Counted from the stretch's first letter, positions 50,614 to 60,279 are shown. The stretch: 64,000 bases of DNA from Alphaproteobacteria bacterium (GCA_019245415.1 JAFARO010000004.1:620001-684000); one strand, 5' to 3'. Numbers and translations: made by a program. The notes: a model not told the origin generated them from the letters alone.

Positions 50614-51085
50614 CCCTCCCCCGCTTACGGGGGAGCGATAGCGACAGCGTCATCGCGACCGCCGAAGGCGGTGGAGGGGGCGGCCGCCTGCGTGATTCGA
50701 GCGAGGACGTGCTCGAATTCCTCGTCGCGCAAGATATCGCGTGCGGCAATTCTCATAACCGTGACGTTTTGGTTCGCCAGCCATCGGTCTCGGCGCTCAT
50801 CGTGCCGAGCTTGCCGTTCGTAATCATGTCCGGAGCCGTCGATCTCGACGGCCAGCCGCGCTGCCGCGCAATAGAAATCGAGAATGAAAGGGTCCATCGC
50901 ATGCTGCCGCCGGAATCGTAACTGCCCGAACCGGGCGCCGCGAAGCTCTTGCCAAAGAATGACTTCCGGAAGCGTCATTCGGCGCCGCAAAGCGCGTGCG
51001 CGCTTCAATGTCAGGATCGGCGCTCGCATCCGCCCCCTCCACCGCGCTTCGCGCGGTCCCCCTCCCCCGTAAACGAGGGAGGATC
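50614..51085. mobile_element. family V palindrome-bounded element carrying a DUF559 nuclease
   Basis: Left end CCTCCCCCGCTTACGGGGGAG hairpin (50616 on; 20 of its bases shown in the arms) and subterminal ACCGCCGAAGGCGGTGGAGG; right end GCCCCCTCCACCGCGC then CCTCCCCCGTAAACGAGGG. The same blocks, joined without the gene, make up the V repeat at 20126. The gene's stop is in the left hairpin and its ribosome site is the right subterminal GGAGGGGG. Confidence 0.78.
50625..51029 (-). CDS. DUF559 (VSR-fold-like) endonuclease of the V element
   Basis: 134 residues. DUF559 features: RRRMTLPEVILWQELR (about 16-30), FRRQHAMDPFILDFYC with D46 and D51, and AVEIDGSGHDY with E62, D64 and H68; then VMRIAARDIL. 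This is the VSR/PDDEXK-like core, intact. The ATG at 51029 follows GGAGGGGGCGG, which is the element's subterminal repeat on the minus strand, and the TAA stop lies in the terminal hairpin. Probably the enzyme that moves or maintains the V family; activity unproven. Confidence 0.85.
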   Translation of the reverse strand: MRAPILTLKRARALRRRMTLPEVILWQELRGARFGQLRFRRQHAMDPFILDFYCAAARLAVEIDGSGHDYERQARHDERRDRWLANQNVTVMRIAARDILRDEEFEHVLARITQAAAPSTAFGGRDDAVAIAPP

Positions 51086-51108
51086 CGAACATCGCACTGT
51101 CGTCTCTC

Positions 51109-51134
51109 CCTCCCCCGCTTCGCAGGGGAGGATC
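51109..51134. repeat. extra family V terminal hairpin
   Basis: CCTCCCCCGC and GCAGGGGAGG form a hairpin 24 bp right of the DUF559 element end, just upstream of the DUF2793 gene's AAGGAA ribosome site. Confidence 0.7.
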
Positions 51135-51153
51135 ATACCACAAGGAACCCACC

Positions 51154-52776
51154 ATGACCTCCACCACGCCACGCAGCGGGATGCCGCTGCTCGCCGCCGC
51201 GCAGGCGCAGAAGCACGTCACGCACAACCAGGCGCTGGTCGAGATCGACGCGCTGATCGGCGCCGCCATCCTCGACCGCGATCTTTCGGCGCCGCCGTCC
51301 TCGCCCGCCGACGGCGATTGCTATCTCATCAAGGCGACTGCGACCGGCGCTTGGAGCGGTCAGGACGGGCGCCTCGCCTACAGCCTCGACGGCGCCTGGA
51401 ATTTCGCCGCGCCGTTCAAGGGCCTCACCGTCTATGTCTCGGACGAAACCAAGCTGATCTTCTACGACGGCGCGGTGTGGTCCGATTTCGCCAGCGTCGT
51501 GCCGCTCGAGAACATCGCCATGCTCGGCATCAACACGAGCGCGGATTCGACCAACAAGCTCGCGGTCAAATCCTCCGCGCTGCTGTTCGACAATATCGGC
51601 AACGGCGTGCAGGCCAAGCTCAACAAGCATGCGGCCGGCGACACCGCCTCGCTGCTCTATCAGACCAATTACTCGGGCCGCGCCGAGTTCGGGCTTTGCG
51701 GCGACGACAATTTCCACATGAAGGTCTCGCCCGACGGCGCCGCTTGGACCGATGCCGCAACGATCGACCGCACGAGCGGCGCCGTCACGCTCGCCGCCGG
51801 CTTGAAGCTGCCCAATGCCAGCGCTGCGGCACCCGCGGTGGCGCTCAACACCAACACCGGCCTGTTCTACGACAGCACGAACAGCGCGCTGGGTTTTTCG
51901 GTCGCAGGCGCGGAGCTCGGCTATCTGACATCGAGCATGTTCAGGCTCGCGCTCGCGGGCGGAACTTCCACCACCATCAGCCTGCAATCGGAGGGCAACG
52001 CCAACAACCAGATCGAGACCTATGCCACAGGCTCGGCGACGGCGACCTACACCTTGCGCAAGGCGCGGGGCACCATCGCCGCGCCGACGGTGGCCGCGAC
52101 CAACGACGTCATCGGCAACATCAATTTCCAGCCCTATTCCGCCTCGGGCTCGAGCGGCTTCTCGAACAGCGCGCGGCTTCAGGCGGTGGTCACCGAGACC
52201 GCGACCCTGGACGCGAGCCATCTCGGCAGTCAGCTGCGCATCTTCGCCTGTCCCATCGGTTCCGCTTCGCTCACCGAAGTGGCGCGGCTCGACAACGAAG
52301 GCGGGCTGTCGCTGTTCGGCGCCAATCCGGTGATCGACAAGAACCGCGCCCACCGCCTGCGCTCCACCACCATCGCGGGCGCGGTGGCGCCGTCGGTGGC
52401 GGGCAATCTGTTCTATCACTCCGACGCGCAGGGCGGGGCGGGCGAAGTCGCCGTCGACACTTCGAGCGCTTATCGTCATGCGGGGCAGGCGGCGGTCCGC
52501 AAGCTGACCACCGACGCCGACGCGACCTACACGCCGCGCGCCGACGGCCGCATCGTGCGCGACAGCGCGGCGCTCAGTGCCGACCGCAAGCTCACGCTCG
52601 CAACCACCAACGTCACCGACGGCCACAAGGTGGAGGTCAGCCGCCGCGGCGCGTCCGGCGGCCACAACCGCTCCGTCTATCAGTCCGACGGCACGACATT
52701 GATCGCGACGCTCGCCGACAATGCCAACGCCGACTTCATCTACGACGCCACGGCGGCGCTGTGGTTCCAGAAATAG
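51154..52776 (+). CDS. DUF2793 GTA/phage tail-associated protein
   Basis: 540 residues. The N-terminal 110 residues are DUF2793 (MPLLAAAQAQKHVTHNQALVEID, DRDLSAPPSSPADGDCYLIK, FKGLTVYVSDETKLIFYDG), a domain found after the baseplate gene in gene-transfer-agent and related phage tail clusters. The remainder is a long beta-rich fibre-like region with repeated Asn/Ser/Thr strands, typical of a receptor-binding fibre. A remnant of the preceding tail gene lies 540 bp upstream, so this belongs to a broken or decaying GTA-like module. Confidence 0.85.
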   Translation: MTSTTPRSGMPLLAAAQAQKHVTHNQALVEIDALIGAAILDRDLSAPPSSPADGDCYLIKATATGAWSGQDGRLAYSLDGAWNFAAPFKGLTVYVSDETKLIFYDGAVWSDFASVVPLENIAMLGINTSADSTNKLAVKSSALLFDNIGNGVQAKLNKHAAGDTASLLYQTNYSGRAEFGLCGDDNFHMKVSPDGAAWTDAATIDRTSGAVTLAAGLKLPNASAAAPAVALNTNTGLFYDSTNSALGFSVAGAELGYLTSSMFRLALAGGTSTTISLQSEGNANNQIETYATGSATATYTLRKARGTIAAPTVAATNDVIGNINFQPYSASGSSGFSNSARLQAVVTETATLDASHLGSQLRIFACPIGSASLTEVARLDNEGGLSLFGANPVIDKNRAHRLRSTTIAGAVAPSVAGNLFYHSDAQGGAGEVAVDTSSAYRHAGQAAVRKLTTDADATYTPRADGRIVRDSAALSADRKLTLATTNVTDGHKVEVSRRGASGGHNRSVYQSDGTTLIATLADNANADFIYDATAALWFQK

Positions 52777-52782
52777 AGAGAT

Positions 52783-52898
52783 CCTCCCCCGTTTACGGGG
52801 GAGGTGGCGCGCGGAGCGCGACGGAGGGGGCCTCGACGCACCCCCTCCGCTTCGCTCGCAAAAAGCTCGCTCAGCACCTCCCCCGTAAACGGGGGAGG
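52783..52898. repeat. family V repeat, MITE-like
   Basis: CCTCCCCCGTTTACGGGGG hairpin on the left and CCTCCCCCGTAAACGGGGG on the right, with subterminal GGAGGGGG / CCCCCTCC. It splits the DUF2793 gene from the lipoprotein gene. Confidence 0.88.
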
Positions 52899-52931
52899 AA
52901 AAGTAAGTCCCCCAACCAAAGGAGATCTCCC

Positions 52932-53303
52932 ATGAAACTGCCGCTCATCGCGGCGGCTGCCTGCGCTTTGGCGCTCGGCGGCTGCAGCACCGTCACGTCG
53001 TTGTTCGAAGGCAGCAGCATCGCCGCTGCCCAGCCGTCGCAGATCGCGGACGCCGAGAAGGCGCTCAGCATCGCCCATCTCGCCTATCAGGCGGTGGGCA
53101 ACACGCTCGCCAATGCGGCCGCGAGCGGCCTGCTCGAAGGCGCCGACGCGGCGAAGGCGCAGGCGCTCTACGACAAGGCGGGCGCGGCGCTCGACGCCGC
53201 CGACAAGGCCGACGACGCGGCGAACGCGCCGGGCGTGCTCGCCGCCGTCGCCGACGCGCAAACCGCCATCGCCGCCATCGACAGCCTGATCCCCAAACAC
53301 TGA
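52932..53303 (+). CDS. small lipoprotein of the tail module
   Basis: 123 residues. Signal with lipobox: ACALALGGC, modified Cys at about residue 21. The mature part is Ala-rich and helical (AEKALSIAHLAYQAVGNTLA, AKAQALYDKAGAALDAADKA). AAAGGAGA ribosome site. Similar small lipoproteins or spanin-like proteins follow tail genes in phages; no specific family recognised. Confidence 0.7.
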   Translation: MKLPLIAAAACALALGGCSTVTSLFEGSSIAAAQPSQIADAEKALSIAHLAYQAVGNTLANAAASGLLEGADAAKAQALYDKAGAALDAADKADDAANAPGVLAAVADAQTAIAAIDSLIPKH

Positions 53304-53314
53304 AGGAGACCATC

Positions 53315-53518
53315 ATGACCGTGACAATGATCGTGCAGGCGCTCGAAGCGCTCGCCGCGCTGCTGGGACAGCTCGTGCCGCTGTTCGAAGAGGGCCAATC
53401 CGTGGTCGGCGAAACCGACGTGGCGCAAGTCCACGCCGCCCTCGCCAAAGCCGAAGCCGCCACCGCCACCCTGCGCCCGCAAGTCGACGCGGCGCTCGCC
53501 CAGGCGGCGGCGAAGTAA
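53315..53518 (+). CDS. small Ala-rich helical protein
   Basis: 67 residues, 11 bp after the lipoprotein with an AAGGAGA ribosome site. Amphipathic helices (MIVQALEALAALLGQLVPLFEEG and AALAKAEAATATLRPQVDAAL). Probably co-translated with the lipoprotein. Function unknown. Confidence 0.6.
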   Translation: MTVTMIVQALEALAALLGQLVPLFEEGQSVVGETDVAQVHAALAKAEAATATLRPQVDAALAQAAAK

Positions 53519-53523
53519 TATTG

Positions 53524-53601
53524 CACGCGGAGGCGCGGAGGCGCGGAATCCTCCCTCGCAATGGGGCAGGATGATCCTCCGCATCTCCGCGCCTTCGCGT
53601 G
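53524..53601. repeat. family C palindromic repeat
   Basis: CACGCGGAGGCGCGGAGGCG on the left and CTCCGCATCTCCGCGCC...CGCGTG on the right; the inner ATCCTCC / GGATGATCC is less regular. Confidence 0.8.
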
Positions 53602-53680
53602 AACCCACTACGACACCGGGGATGGACATCCCGCAGGATTACCTGCCTTCATGAAGCAACCGCTATCCGAGGAGTCGCCC

Positions 53681-54355
53681 ATGAACGTCAGCGAGGCGAT
53701 CGCGACGCGCAAGACGGTCCGCGCTTTCACGCCCGAGCGGGTGGCGCGCGGGACCATCGAGGAGGTTCTCGCCAAGGCCGCGCGCGCGCCCTCGGGCGGC
53801 AATCTGCAGCCGTGGAAGGTCTATGTCCTGCTCGGCGAAGCGCGCGACGAGCTGGTGCGCCGCGTCGCCGAGGCGCGCGCGACCAATCCGATGGGCGAGG
53901 CGCCGGAATATCACATCTATCCGCCGCATTTGGCCGAGCCCTACAAGACGCGGCGCTTCCGCATCGGCGAGGCGATGTACGCCACACTGAACATTCCGCG
54001 CGAGGACAAGCGTGCGCGGCTCCAGTTCTTCTCGCGCAACTGGGAATTCTTCGGCGCGCCGCAGGCCATGATCTTCACCATCGACCGCGCCATGCAGCAG
54101 GGCCAATGGTCCGACCTCGGCATGTTCTTGGGCAACATCATGCTGCTGGCGCGCGAACAGGGACTCGACACCTGTCCGCAGGAAGCCTGGGCGCTCTGGC
54201 ACCGCGTGATCCGCGACTATCTGAGCGTGCCCGACAACGAAATGATCTTTTGCGGAATGGGCATCGGCCGCGCCGACATGACCGCGCCGGTGAATTCGCT
54301 CGTCAGCGAACGCGCGGCGTTGGATGAGTTCGTGACGGTCAGGGACGAGGCGTAG
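53681..54355 (+). CDS. nitroreductase family oxidoreductase
   Basis: 224 residues from ATG 53681 (GAGGAG upstream). FMN-binding nitroreductase fold: AIATRKTVRAFTPERV, ARAPSGGNLQPWKVYVL, and GLDTCPQEAWALWHRVIRDYL then IFCGMGIGRAD near the end. Uses NAD(P)H to reduce nitro or quinone substrates. Length and motifs are normal. Stands between a C and an H repeat. Confidence 0.92.
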   Translation: MNVSEAIATRKTVRAFTPERVARGTIEEVLAKAARAPSGGNLQPWKVYVLLGEARDELVRRVAEARATNPMGEAPEYHIYPPHLAEPYKTRRFRIGEAMYATLNIPREDKRARLQFFSRNWEFFGAPQAMIFTIDRAMQQGQWSDLGMFLGNIMLLAREQGLDTCPQEAWALWHRVIRDYLSVPDNEMIFCGMGIGRADMTAPVNSLVSERAALDEFVTVRDEA

Positions 54356-54360
54356 GTGCC

Positions 54361-54518
54361 GTCATCCGGTGCGAGCCCGCGCGTGCTTCGAGGCACCGCT
54401 TCGCGGTGCACCTCAGCATGACGCGCGGGCGAGTCGAAGGGTGCTCGCGGTTCTGGATGCCGGCATTTCTCATTCGTCATCCTGAGGTGGCCGCGGCACG
54501 CGGCCCTCGAAGGATGAC
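54361..54518. repeat. two family H repeats
   Basis: First: GCTTCGAGGCACCGC / CACCTCAGCATGACGCG (54361-54442). Second, a short hairpin: GTCATCCTGAGGTGGCCGC / GCGGCCCTCGAAGGATGAC (54476-54518). Confidence 0.85.
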
Positions 54519-54528
54519 GACAGTTCCC

Positions 54529-54936
54529 TCACGCCCCCTTGGCCAGCAGCCGGATCTCGACGCGCTGGCGCGCCGGGCCGGTGTCGAGCTTGGGATCGGG
54601 GATGGCGGAACGGGCGATGCTGTCCTCGTCGACGCCGTCGTCGATCAGTAGCTTGCGAACCGCGGCGAAGCGGGGCGCCGACATCTCCATGTTGCCGCCG
54701 GCCGCCACGCCCGCGGCGATGTCGACGGTCTTGGGATGCTGCCTGCGGATGGCGACCGCCGCCGTCTTGACGATCGCGGCCGCATCCGGCGTCAGCTCGG
54801 CGCTGTTGGCGGGGAAGAAGACGATGAAGGTGGTGGGCGGGCCGTAGACGAAATCGTGCACGGTCGTGCAGCCGAACAGCCCCCCGCACAGCAAAACCAG
54901 TGCCGCGATCCTCACCCGCATACCGCCGCAACGCAT
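54529..54936 (-). CDS. OmpA-like lipoprotein
   Basis: 135 residues (ATG 54936; 54921 also possible). Lipobox in ALVLLCGGLFGC with the modified Cys at about residue 23. A C-terminal OmpA-like region (FIVFFPANSAELTPDAAAIVKTAA, then DSIARSAIPDPKLDTGPARQRVEIRLL) lacks the full peptidoglycan motif spacing but keeps the end RVEIRLL. Probably anchors the outer membrane to the wall or senses it. Confidence 0.75.
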   Translation of the reverse strand: MRCGGMRVRIAALVLLCGGLFGCTTVHDFVYGPPTTFIVFFPANSAELTPDAAAIVKTAAVAIRRQHPKTVDIAAGVAAGGNMEMSAPRFAAVRKLLIDDGVDEDSIARSAIPDPKLDTGPARQRVEIRLLAKGA

Positions 54937-54990
54937 GAAATGAGAGAAGGTTGCGGGGGGGCAGACTCTTATTGCCCACAATAAGCCGGT

Positions 54991-55200
54991 GTCATCCCCG
55001 GCCGAGCAGCGCGAGTACCATTCAACAAGTCTGCGCTGCTCTCTCAATCGCGCTGCGAGGGGAAGGGGACCCAGGTGTCAGAACACAGAACACAGGTATC
55101 AGGAATCAGATCGAGTCTGACTTCTGATCTCTGATGCCTGTCGTCTGACTCCTGGGTCCCCTTCCCTCGCGCGCGAAAATGCGCGCTCGCCGGGGATGAC
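54991..55200. repeat. family D element without gene, 210 bp, with inner palindrome
   Basis: Ends GTCATCCCCGGCCGAGC and GCTCGCCGGGGATGAC, inner AAGGGGACCCAGGTGTC / CTCCTGGGTCCCCTT. Centre holds a further palindrome (GTCAGAACACAGAACACAGG and CCTGTCGTCTGAC, with ATCAGA / TCTGAT words) of the same kind as the core of L repeats. Fills the 300-bp gap. Confidence 0.88.
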
Positions 55201-55237
55201 ACCGAGTACGTATGACAGAGAGCGATGTTCGCCGCCC

Positions 55238-57124
55238 CTACGGCACGATGTCCCGCTTCTTCAGGAAACGCACGATCTCCGTGGCGCAGTCTTGGGGGGT
55301 GCGGCCTTGGGTCTTGACCACCATCTCGGCGGTTTCGGGCAGTTCGTAGGGCGAGGAGATGCCGGTGAAGTTGGCGATCTCGCCGGCCACCGCCTTCTCG
55401 TACAGCCCCTTGGGATCGCGGCGCATGCATTCCTCGATCGGCGTGTCGACGAAGATCTCGATGAACTCGCCCGGTGCCAGGAGCTCGCGCGCCATGCGCC
55501 GCTCGCTGCGGAACGGCGAGATGAACGAGACCAGCACGATCAGCCCGGCATCGACGAACAGCTTGGCCGTCTCGCCGACGCGGCGGATGTTCTCTACCCT
55601 GTCGGCATCGGTGAAGCCGAGGTCGCGGTTCAGCCCGTGGCGGACATTGTCGCCGTCGAGGATGTAGGTGTGGCGGCCTTCCGCGAACAGCGCCTTCTCC
55701 ACCAGGTTGGCGATGGTCGACTTGCCCGAGCCCGAGAGCCCGGTGAACCACAAGACCGCCGGCTTCTGGTGATTGAGCCCGGCGCGGGCACGCTTGTGCA
55801 CGTCGAGCGCCTGCCAATGCACGTTGGTCGCGCGCCGTAAGCCGAAATCGATCATGCCGGCGGCGACGGTGGCGTTGGTGAAGCGGTCGATCAGGATGAA
55901 GCCGCCGGTGTCGCGATTGTCCCTGTACGGATCGAAGGCGATGGGCATCGTCAGCGAGACGTTGCCGTAGCCGACCTCGTTGAGGTGCAACGTCTTGGCG
56001 GCGAGATGCTCGAAGGTGTTGACGTCGACCTTGTGCTTGAGCTCGGTGACCTGGGCCGGCACGGTCTTGGCGCCCACTTTGAGCAGATATTGCCGGCCGG
56101 GCAGCAATTCGTCCTCGGCCATCCACAGCATATGCGCCGAGAACTGGTCGGAGACTTCGGGGCGCGCCGCCGCCGGGGCGAGCACGTCGCCGCGGCTGAC
56201 ATCGATCTCGTCGGCGAGGCAGAGCGTCACCGCGTCGCCGGCGGAGGCTTCGTCGAGGTCGCCGTCATAGGTGACGATGCGCGCCACCGTGCTGGTGCGG
56301 CCCGAGCCCGCGACGACGACGGCGTCGCCCGGGCGGACCGCGCCGCTCGCGATGGTGCCGCTGAAGCCGCGGAAATCGAGATTGGGCCGGTTGACCCACT
56401 GCACCGGCATGCGGAACGGGCGCGCCGCGAGATCGCTCTCGGCGTCGACGGTGTTGAGATGATCGAGCAGCGCCGGTCCCTGATACCAGGGCATGCGCGG
56501 CGAGCGCGAAATGACGTTGTCGCCGTAGCGCGCGCTGATCGGGATCGGGACCAGCGAGGCGAAGCCGAGATTCTCCGCAAACGCGCGGTAATCCTTGACG
56601 ATGTCGTCGAAGATCACCTGGTTGAAGCCGACCAGGTCGATCTTGTTCACCGCCAGCACGATGTGGCGGATGCCGAGCAGCGAGCAGATATAGGAATGGC
56701 GGCGCGACTGGGTGAGCACGCCCTTGCGCGCGTCGATCAGCACCACCGCGAGGTCGGAATTGGAGGCGCCGGTCGCCATGTTGCGGGTGTACTGCTCGTG
56801 GCCGGGCGTGTCGGCGACGATGAATTTGCGCTTGTCGGTGGCGAAGAAGCGGTAGGCGACGTCGATGGTGATGCCCTGTTCGCGCTCGGCCTCGAGCCCG
56901 TCGACGAGCAGCGCGAAATCGATGTTCTCGCCGTCGGTGCCGAATTTCTTGGAGTCCTTCTCGAGCGCCGAGAGGTGGTCCTCGAACAACAGCTTGGAAT
57001 CGTAGAGCAGCCTGCCGATCAACGTCGACTTGCCGTCGTCGACGCTGCCGCAAGTGAGGAAGCGCAGGAACGACTTGTTCTCCTGCTGGGCGAGATAGGC
57101 CTTGAGATCGAGCGGCGCGGTCAT
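55238..57124 (-). CDS. cysNC: bifunctional sulfate adenylyltransferase subunit 1 / APS kinase (CysN-CysC)
   Basis: 628 residues from ATG 57124. N-terminal GTPase: GSVDDGKST at 26-34, [14 protein letters not shown]; middle EF-Tu-like beta domains; C-terminal APS kinase with Walker [10 protein letters not shown] at about 461-469 and [13 protein letters not shown]. With CysD it makes APS from sulfate and ATP at the cost of GTP and then phosphorylates APS to PAPS. Fusion is NodQ-like. cysD is upstream on the same strand, but a C repeat of 63 bp separates them. Confidence 0.97.
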   Translation of the reverse strand: MTAPLDLKAYLAQQENKSFLRFLTCGSVDDGKSTLIGRLLYDSKLLFEDHLSALEKDSKKFGTDGENIDFALLVDGLEAEREQGITIDVAYRFFATDKRKFIVADTPGHEQYTRNMATGASNSDLAVVLIDARKGVLTQSRRHSYICSLLGIRHIVLAVNKIDLVGFNQVIFDDIVKDYRAFAENLGFASLVPIPISARYGDNVISRSPRMPWYQGPALLDHLNTVDAESDLAARPFRMPVQWVNRPNLDFRGFSGTIASGAVRPGDAVVVAGSGRTSTVARIVTYDGDLDEASAGDAVTLCLADEIDVSRGDVLAPAAARPEVSDQFSAHMLWMAEDELLPGRQYLLKVGAKTVPAQVTELKHKVDVNTFEHLAAKTLHLNEVGYGNVSLTMPIAFDPYRDNRDTGGFILIDRFTNATVAAGMIDFGLRRATNVHWQALDVHKRARAGLNHQKPAVLWFTGLSGSGKSTIANLVEKALFAEGRHTYILDGDNVRHGLNRDLGFTDADRVENIRRVGETAKLFVDAGLIVLVSFISPFRSERRMARELLAPGEFIEIFVDTPIEECMRRDPKGLYEKAVAGEIANFTGISSPYELPETAEMVVKTQGRTPQDCATEIVRFLKKRDIVP

Positions 57125-57167
57125 CGCGCTACTCCGTCGCGCGCGATAGCGCACAGTAAGGAGGTTA

Positions 57168-57230
57168 CACGCGGAGACGCGGAGTCGCGGAGGCGAGCTA
57201 AACTTCTCCGCGGCTCCGCGGCTCCGCGTG
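57168..57230. repeat. family C palindromic repeat between cysD and cysNC
   Basis: CACGCGGAGACGCGGAGTCG against CTCCGCGGCTCCGCGTG, with AGGCG.. and TTCTCCGCGG words in the centre. Lies within the cysD-cysNC operon gap, so it is transcribed. Confidence 0.88.
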
Positions 57231-57257
57231 ATTCCTTTTGAAGGGCCGGCATGATCA

Positions 57258-58166
57258 TCAGAAATACCCCTCCTTCTTCTTCTTCTCCATGGAGGCGTTT
57301 TCGTCGTGGTCGATGACGCGGCCCTGGCGTTCGCTGGTGCGCGCGGTGAACATCTCGGCGACGATCTCTTCCAGGGTGACGGCGGAGGATTCCACCGCGC
57401 CGGTGAGCGGATAGCAGCCGAGCGTGCGGAAGCGAACCATCTTCATCTCGGGCGTCTCGCCCTGTTTCAGGGGCATGCGCTCGTCGTCGACCATGATCAT
57501 GGCGCCGTCGCGCATCACCACCGGACGCCTGGCGGCGAAATAGAGCGGCACGATGGGGAGCTTCTCCATCATGGTGTATTGCCAGATGTCGAGCTCGGTC
57601 CAGTTCGACAGCGGGAAGACGCGGATGCTCTCGCCCTTGTTCACTCGCGTGTTGTAGACGCGCCAGAGCTCCGGGCGCTGGCTCTTGGGGTCCCAGGCAT
57701 GCTGGGCGTTGCGGAAAGAGAACACGCGCTCCTTGGCGCGGCTTTTCTCCTCGTCGCGGCGCGCGCCGCCGAAGGCCGCGTCGAAGCCGTATTTGTCGAG
57801 CGCCTGTTTCAGGGCCTCGGTCTTCATCACCTGGGTATGCAGCGAGGAACCGGAGTCGAACGGATTGATGCCGCGCTTCACGCCGTCCTGGTTGGTGTAG
57901 ACGATCAGCTCGAGGCCCAGCCGGCTGGCGGTCTCGTCGCGGAACTTGATCATGTCGCGGAACTTCCACGTCGTGTCGACATGCATCAGCGGGAAGGGCG
58001 GCTTGGAGGGATGGAACGCCTTCAGCGCCAGGTGCAGCATGACGCCGGAATCCTTGCCGATGGAATAGAGCATCACCGGGTTGCGGAACTCCGCCGCCAC
58101 CTCGCGGATGATGTGGATGCTCTCGGCCTCGAGCCGCTTGAGATGGGAATGACGCGTGCTGTGCAT
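57258..58166 (-). CDS. cysD: sulfate adenylyltransferase subunit 2
   Basis: 302 residues. PP-loop [13 protein letters not shown] at 35-47, then [39 protein letters not shown] and [11 protein letters not shown], all CysD signatures; the C-terminus (EKKKKEGYF) is the conserved end. Catalytic subunit that adenylylates sulfate with CysNC. First gene of the pair. Confidence 0.97.
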   Translation of the reverse strand: MHSTRHSHLKRLEAESIHIIREVAAEFRNPVMLYSIGKDSGVMLHLALKAFHPSKPPFPLMHVDTTWKFRDMIKFRDETASRLGLELIVYTNQDGVKRGINPFDSGSSLHTQVMKTEALKQALDKYGFDAAFGGARRDEEKSRAKERVFSFRNAQHAWDPKSQRPELWRVYNTRVNKGESIRVFPLSNWTELDIWQYTMMEKLPIVPLYFAARRPVVMRDGAMIMVDDERMPLKQGETPEMKMVRFRTLGCYPLTGAVESSAVTLEEIVAEMFTARTSERQGRVIDHDENASMEKKKKEGYF

Positions 58167-58299
58167 GTCGCTGGGCGGCCCCTCAAGGATGGGCCTCCCG
58201 GGGGCGGCCGACCCTATATTGCTGAATCTGCTGGCAAACTTGCAAGCCGGCAGGCTTTATCCTTAACTCGCGGAAGGGCGCGTTATATCGGGACCGAGG

Positions 58300-60279
58300 G
58301 TGGCGCAAAAGCGAAATCCCCATGATGCGCTGTTCAAGGCGGCGGCGAATGCAGGGCGCGCCTTCGAGCGCCGCAAGGGACAACAGCTGCGTCAAAGCGC
58401 GCGCACGGCGCAACAGCAGAAGAACTGGGCGCTGGCCGAAAGCCTGTGGCGCCAGAGCCTGGCCGCCGAGCCGGGGGAGAAAGCCGCGACCGTCGGTCTG
58501 GCCCAGGTGCTCGTCTACAACGGGAAGTTCGACGAGGCCCGCGCGCTCACCGAGGAGATCGCATCGCGCTGGCCCGCCGACGAGAACGCTCCCACCTTGC
58601 GCGCGCGGCTGGCCGAGGAGGCCGGCGATGCCGGGGAGGCGGTGCGCCAGTGGCGCTGCGTGCTCGCGCTCAACCCGACGCGAAGCCAGGCGCTGATCCG
58701 TCTCGGCCGTCTGATGATCGAGGCGGGCGAGATCGCCGAGGCCGAAGCCTGCGCCGCCAAGCTCGCCATGGTGGCGCCGGACAATCCGGCCGCGCTGTCG
58801 CTGAAGGCCGAGATCGCCGTGGCGCTGGGCGATGCGGCGGCGGCGGTGGCGCATCATCGTCAGCTCACGGATAAATTCCCGCAGGAGACGCGCTTCTGGC
58901 AGGACCTGGGCGGCGCGCTGCTGGCGGCGCGCGACTACGAAGGCTGCGCGGCGCTGATCGCCAAGCTCAAGGGCGGCGACCGCCAGGCGGGGCTGCGTCT
59001 GGAGGGCCGGCTGCTCGCGGCCAAGGCGCCCGATCTCGGCCACAGCGAATTCTGGCGCGCCGCTCATGCGGCGTTTCCGGAGAACGCGGATTTCCTGCGC
59101 AAATACCTGCACGCGGCCTTGCAGGACGGCCAATCGGCCGAAGCGATCGCGCTTCTCGACGCGCTGTTCGCCGGCAGCCTGCTGCGGGCCAGCGACGCCA
59201 ATTTCGTCGTTGGCGCCGTCGCCCTGCTGGACGCGCCGGCACGCCGCGCGTTGGTGCGCCGCTTCCTCAAGCGCTTTCGCGGCACGGGTGATTACCGCCG
59301 GCTGGCGCTCAGGCTCAGCCGTATCGTCTTCGGCGAATTCGCGCGTCGCCCCATCGCAGCAACCGCGCAGACCTCGCGCATGCTCGCGCGCACGCAATGC
59401 GAGGCCGGGGCGAAGCAGTTCCTGGCGCGGGCGCTGAACTGCCTCAGCGGCCAGCGCTGCGACAGCGACATCGATGCGGAGCAGGCCCGCGCCATCGTGG
59501 CGCTGGTCCGCGACAGGCTCGCCGCGCGGCGGCCCTGGTCGCTGATCCGCGTCGGCGATGCCGAGGCCAACGCGCTCAGCTACGCGCCGGAGATCGCGCG
59601 CCAATTCGACGCCGACGCCGCCGCGCGCGAGACCGTGTGGTGGGGACGCACGCTCGAACGCGAACCGCGCGCGGCGCTGGCTGAGCGCGTGCGCGAGGCG
59701 ATGCGCAACGCCGACATGCTGGGCGTGCCGGCGCTCGAGCGGCTGCTGCGCGATTTGCGGCTGGAGCGGCGCGACTATCTCGCCGCCACGCGCGGCGGAC
59801 GTGGCCTGCGCACGGTGATGGAAGCGCTGGAAGCAGGCACGCTCGGCGGCGCGCAGGCGATGCTGGCCTCGGCGCATCTCCAGCACGACCTGGAGAAGTG
59901 GGATCTGTATCGCGGATTGTTCGCCGGCCTCGACGGGATCGTGGCGGTCTCGTGCCATCCCGCACTGCCTGAGATCTTCCACCAGCGCTTCGGCGTCGCC
60001 TTGGCGCAGCACATCGAGGTGCCGCCGCGCCATGCCTCGCTGCCGACCTTCGGCCGCGAGATGGGCCCGAAGATCCTGCCCGAAGTGCTCGACGACACGC
60101 TCGCCGCGCTGCCCGCCGACCTTGCCGGCCGCCTCGTCATCGTCGGCGCGGGATATGCAGGCAAGGTGATCGTCGAAGAAGCCCGCCGCCGCGGCGCCGT
60201 TGCCCTCGACCTCGGCTCCATCCTCGACTACTGGGCCGGCACCGCGACGCGCAGCTACCTCAGCGCGCGCGCGGGGTGA
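58300..60279 (+). CDS. TPR protein with C-terminal GT-D-type glycosyltransferase-like domain
   Basis: 659 residues from GTG 58300. Residues about 35-330 are tetratricopeptide-like repeats (WALAESLWRQSLAAEPGEKAA, AVRQWRCVLALNPTRSQAL, QALIRLGRLMIEAGEIAEAE). The C-terminal part (about 400-659) has WSLIRVGDAEANALSYAPE, the GT-D family R-x-GD-x-E pattern, and ends in ALDLGSILDYWAG, also typical of GT-D/DUF1792. Probably adds a sugar to a surface glycan, using the TPR part as a scaffold. Divergent from cysD. Confidence 0.8.
   Translation: MAQKRNPHDALFKAAANAGRAFERRKGQQLRQSARTAQQQKNWALAESLWRQSLAAEPGEKAATVGLAQVLVYNGKFDEARALTEEIASRWPADENAPTLRARLAEEAGDAGEAVRQWRCVLALNPTRSQALIRLGRLMIEAGEIAEAEACAAKLAMVAPDNPAALSLKAEIAVALGDAAAAVAHHRQLTDKFPQETRFWQDLGGALLAARDYEGCAALIAKLKGGDRQAGLRLEGRLLAAKAPDLGHSEFWRAAHAAFPENADFLRKYLHAALQDGQSAEAIALLDALFAGSLLRASDANFVVGAVALLDAPARRALVRRFLKRFRGTGDYRRLALRLSRIVFGEFARRPIAATAQTSRMLARTQCEAGAKQFLARALNCLSGQRCDSDIDAEQARAIVALVRDRLAARRPWSLIRVGDAEANALSYAPEIARQFDADAAARETVWWGRTLEREPRAALAERVREAMRNADMLGVPALERLLRDLRLERRDYLAATRGGRGLRTVMEALEAGTLGGAQAMLASAHLQHDLEKWDLYRGLFAGLDGIVAVSCHPALPEIFHQRFGVALAQHIEVPPRHASLPTFGREMGPKILPEVLDDTLAALPADLAGRLVIVGAGYAGKVIVEEARRRGAVALDLGSILDYWAGTATRSYLSARAG

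Noticed and set aside
54991..55200. Looking for a decayed GIY-YIG gene inside the D element
   Set aside because: The 120-bp centre shows no GIY-YIG words in any frame; it is a different palindromic core.
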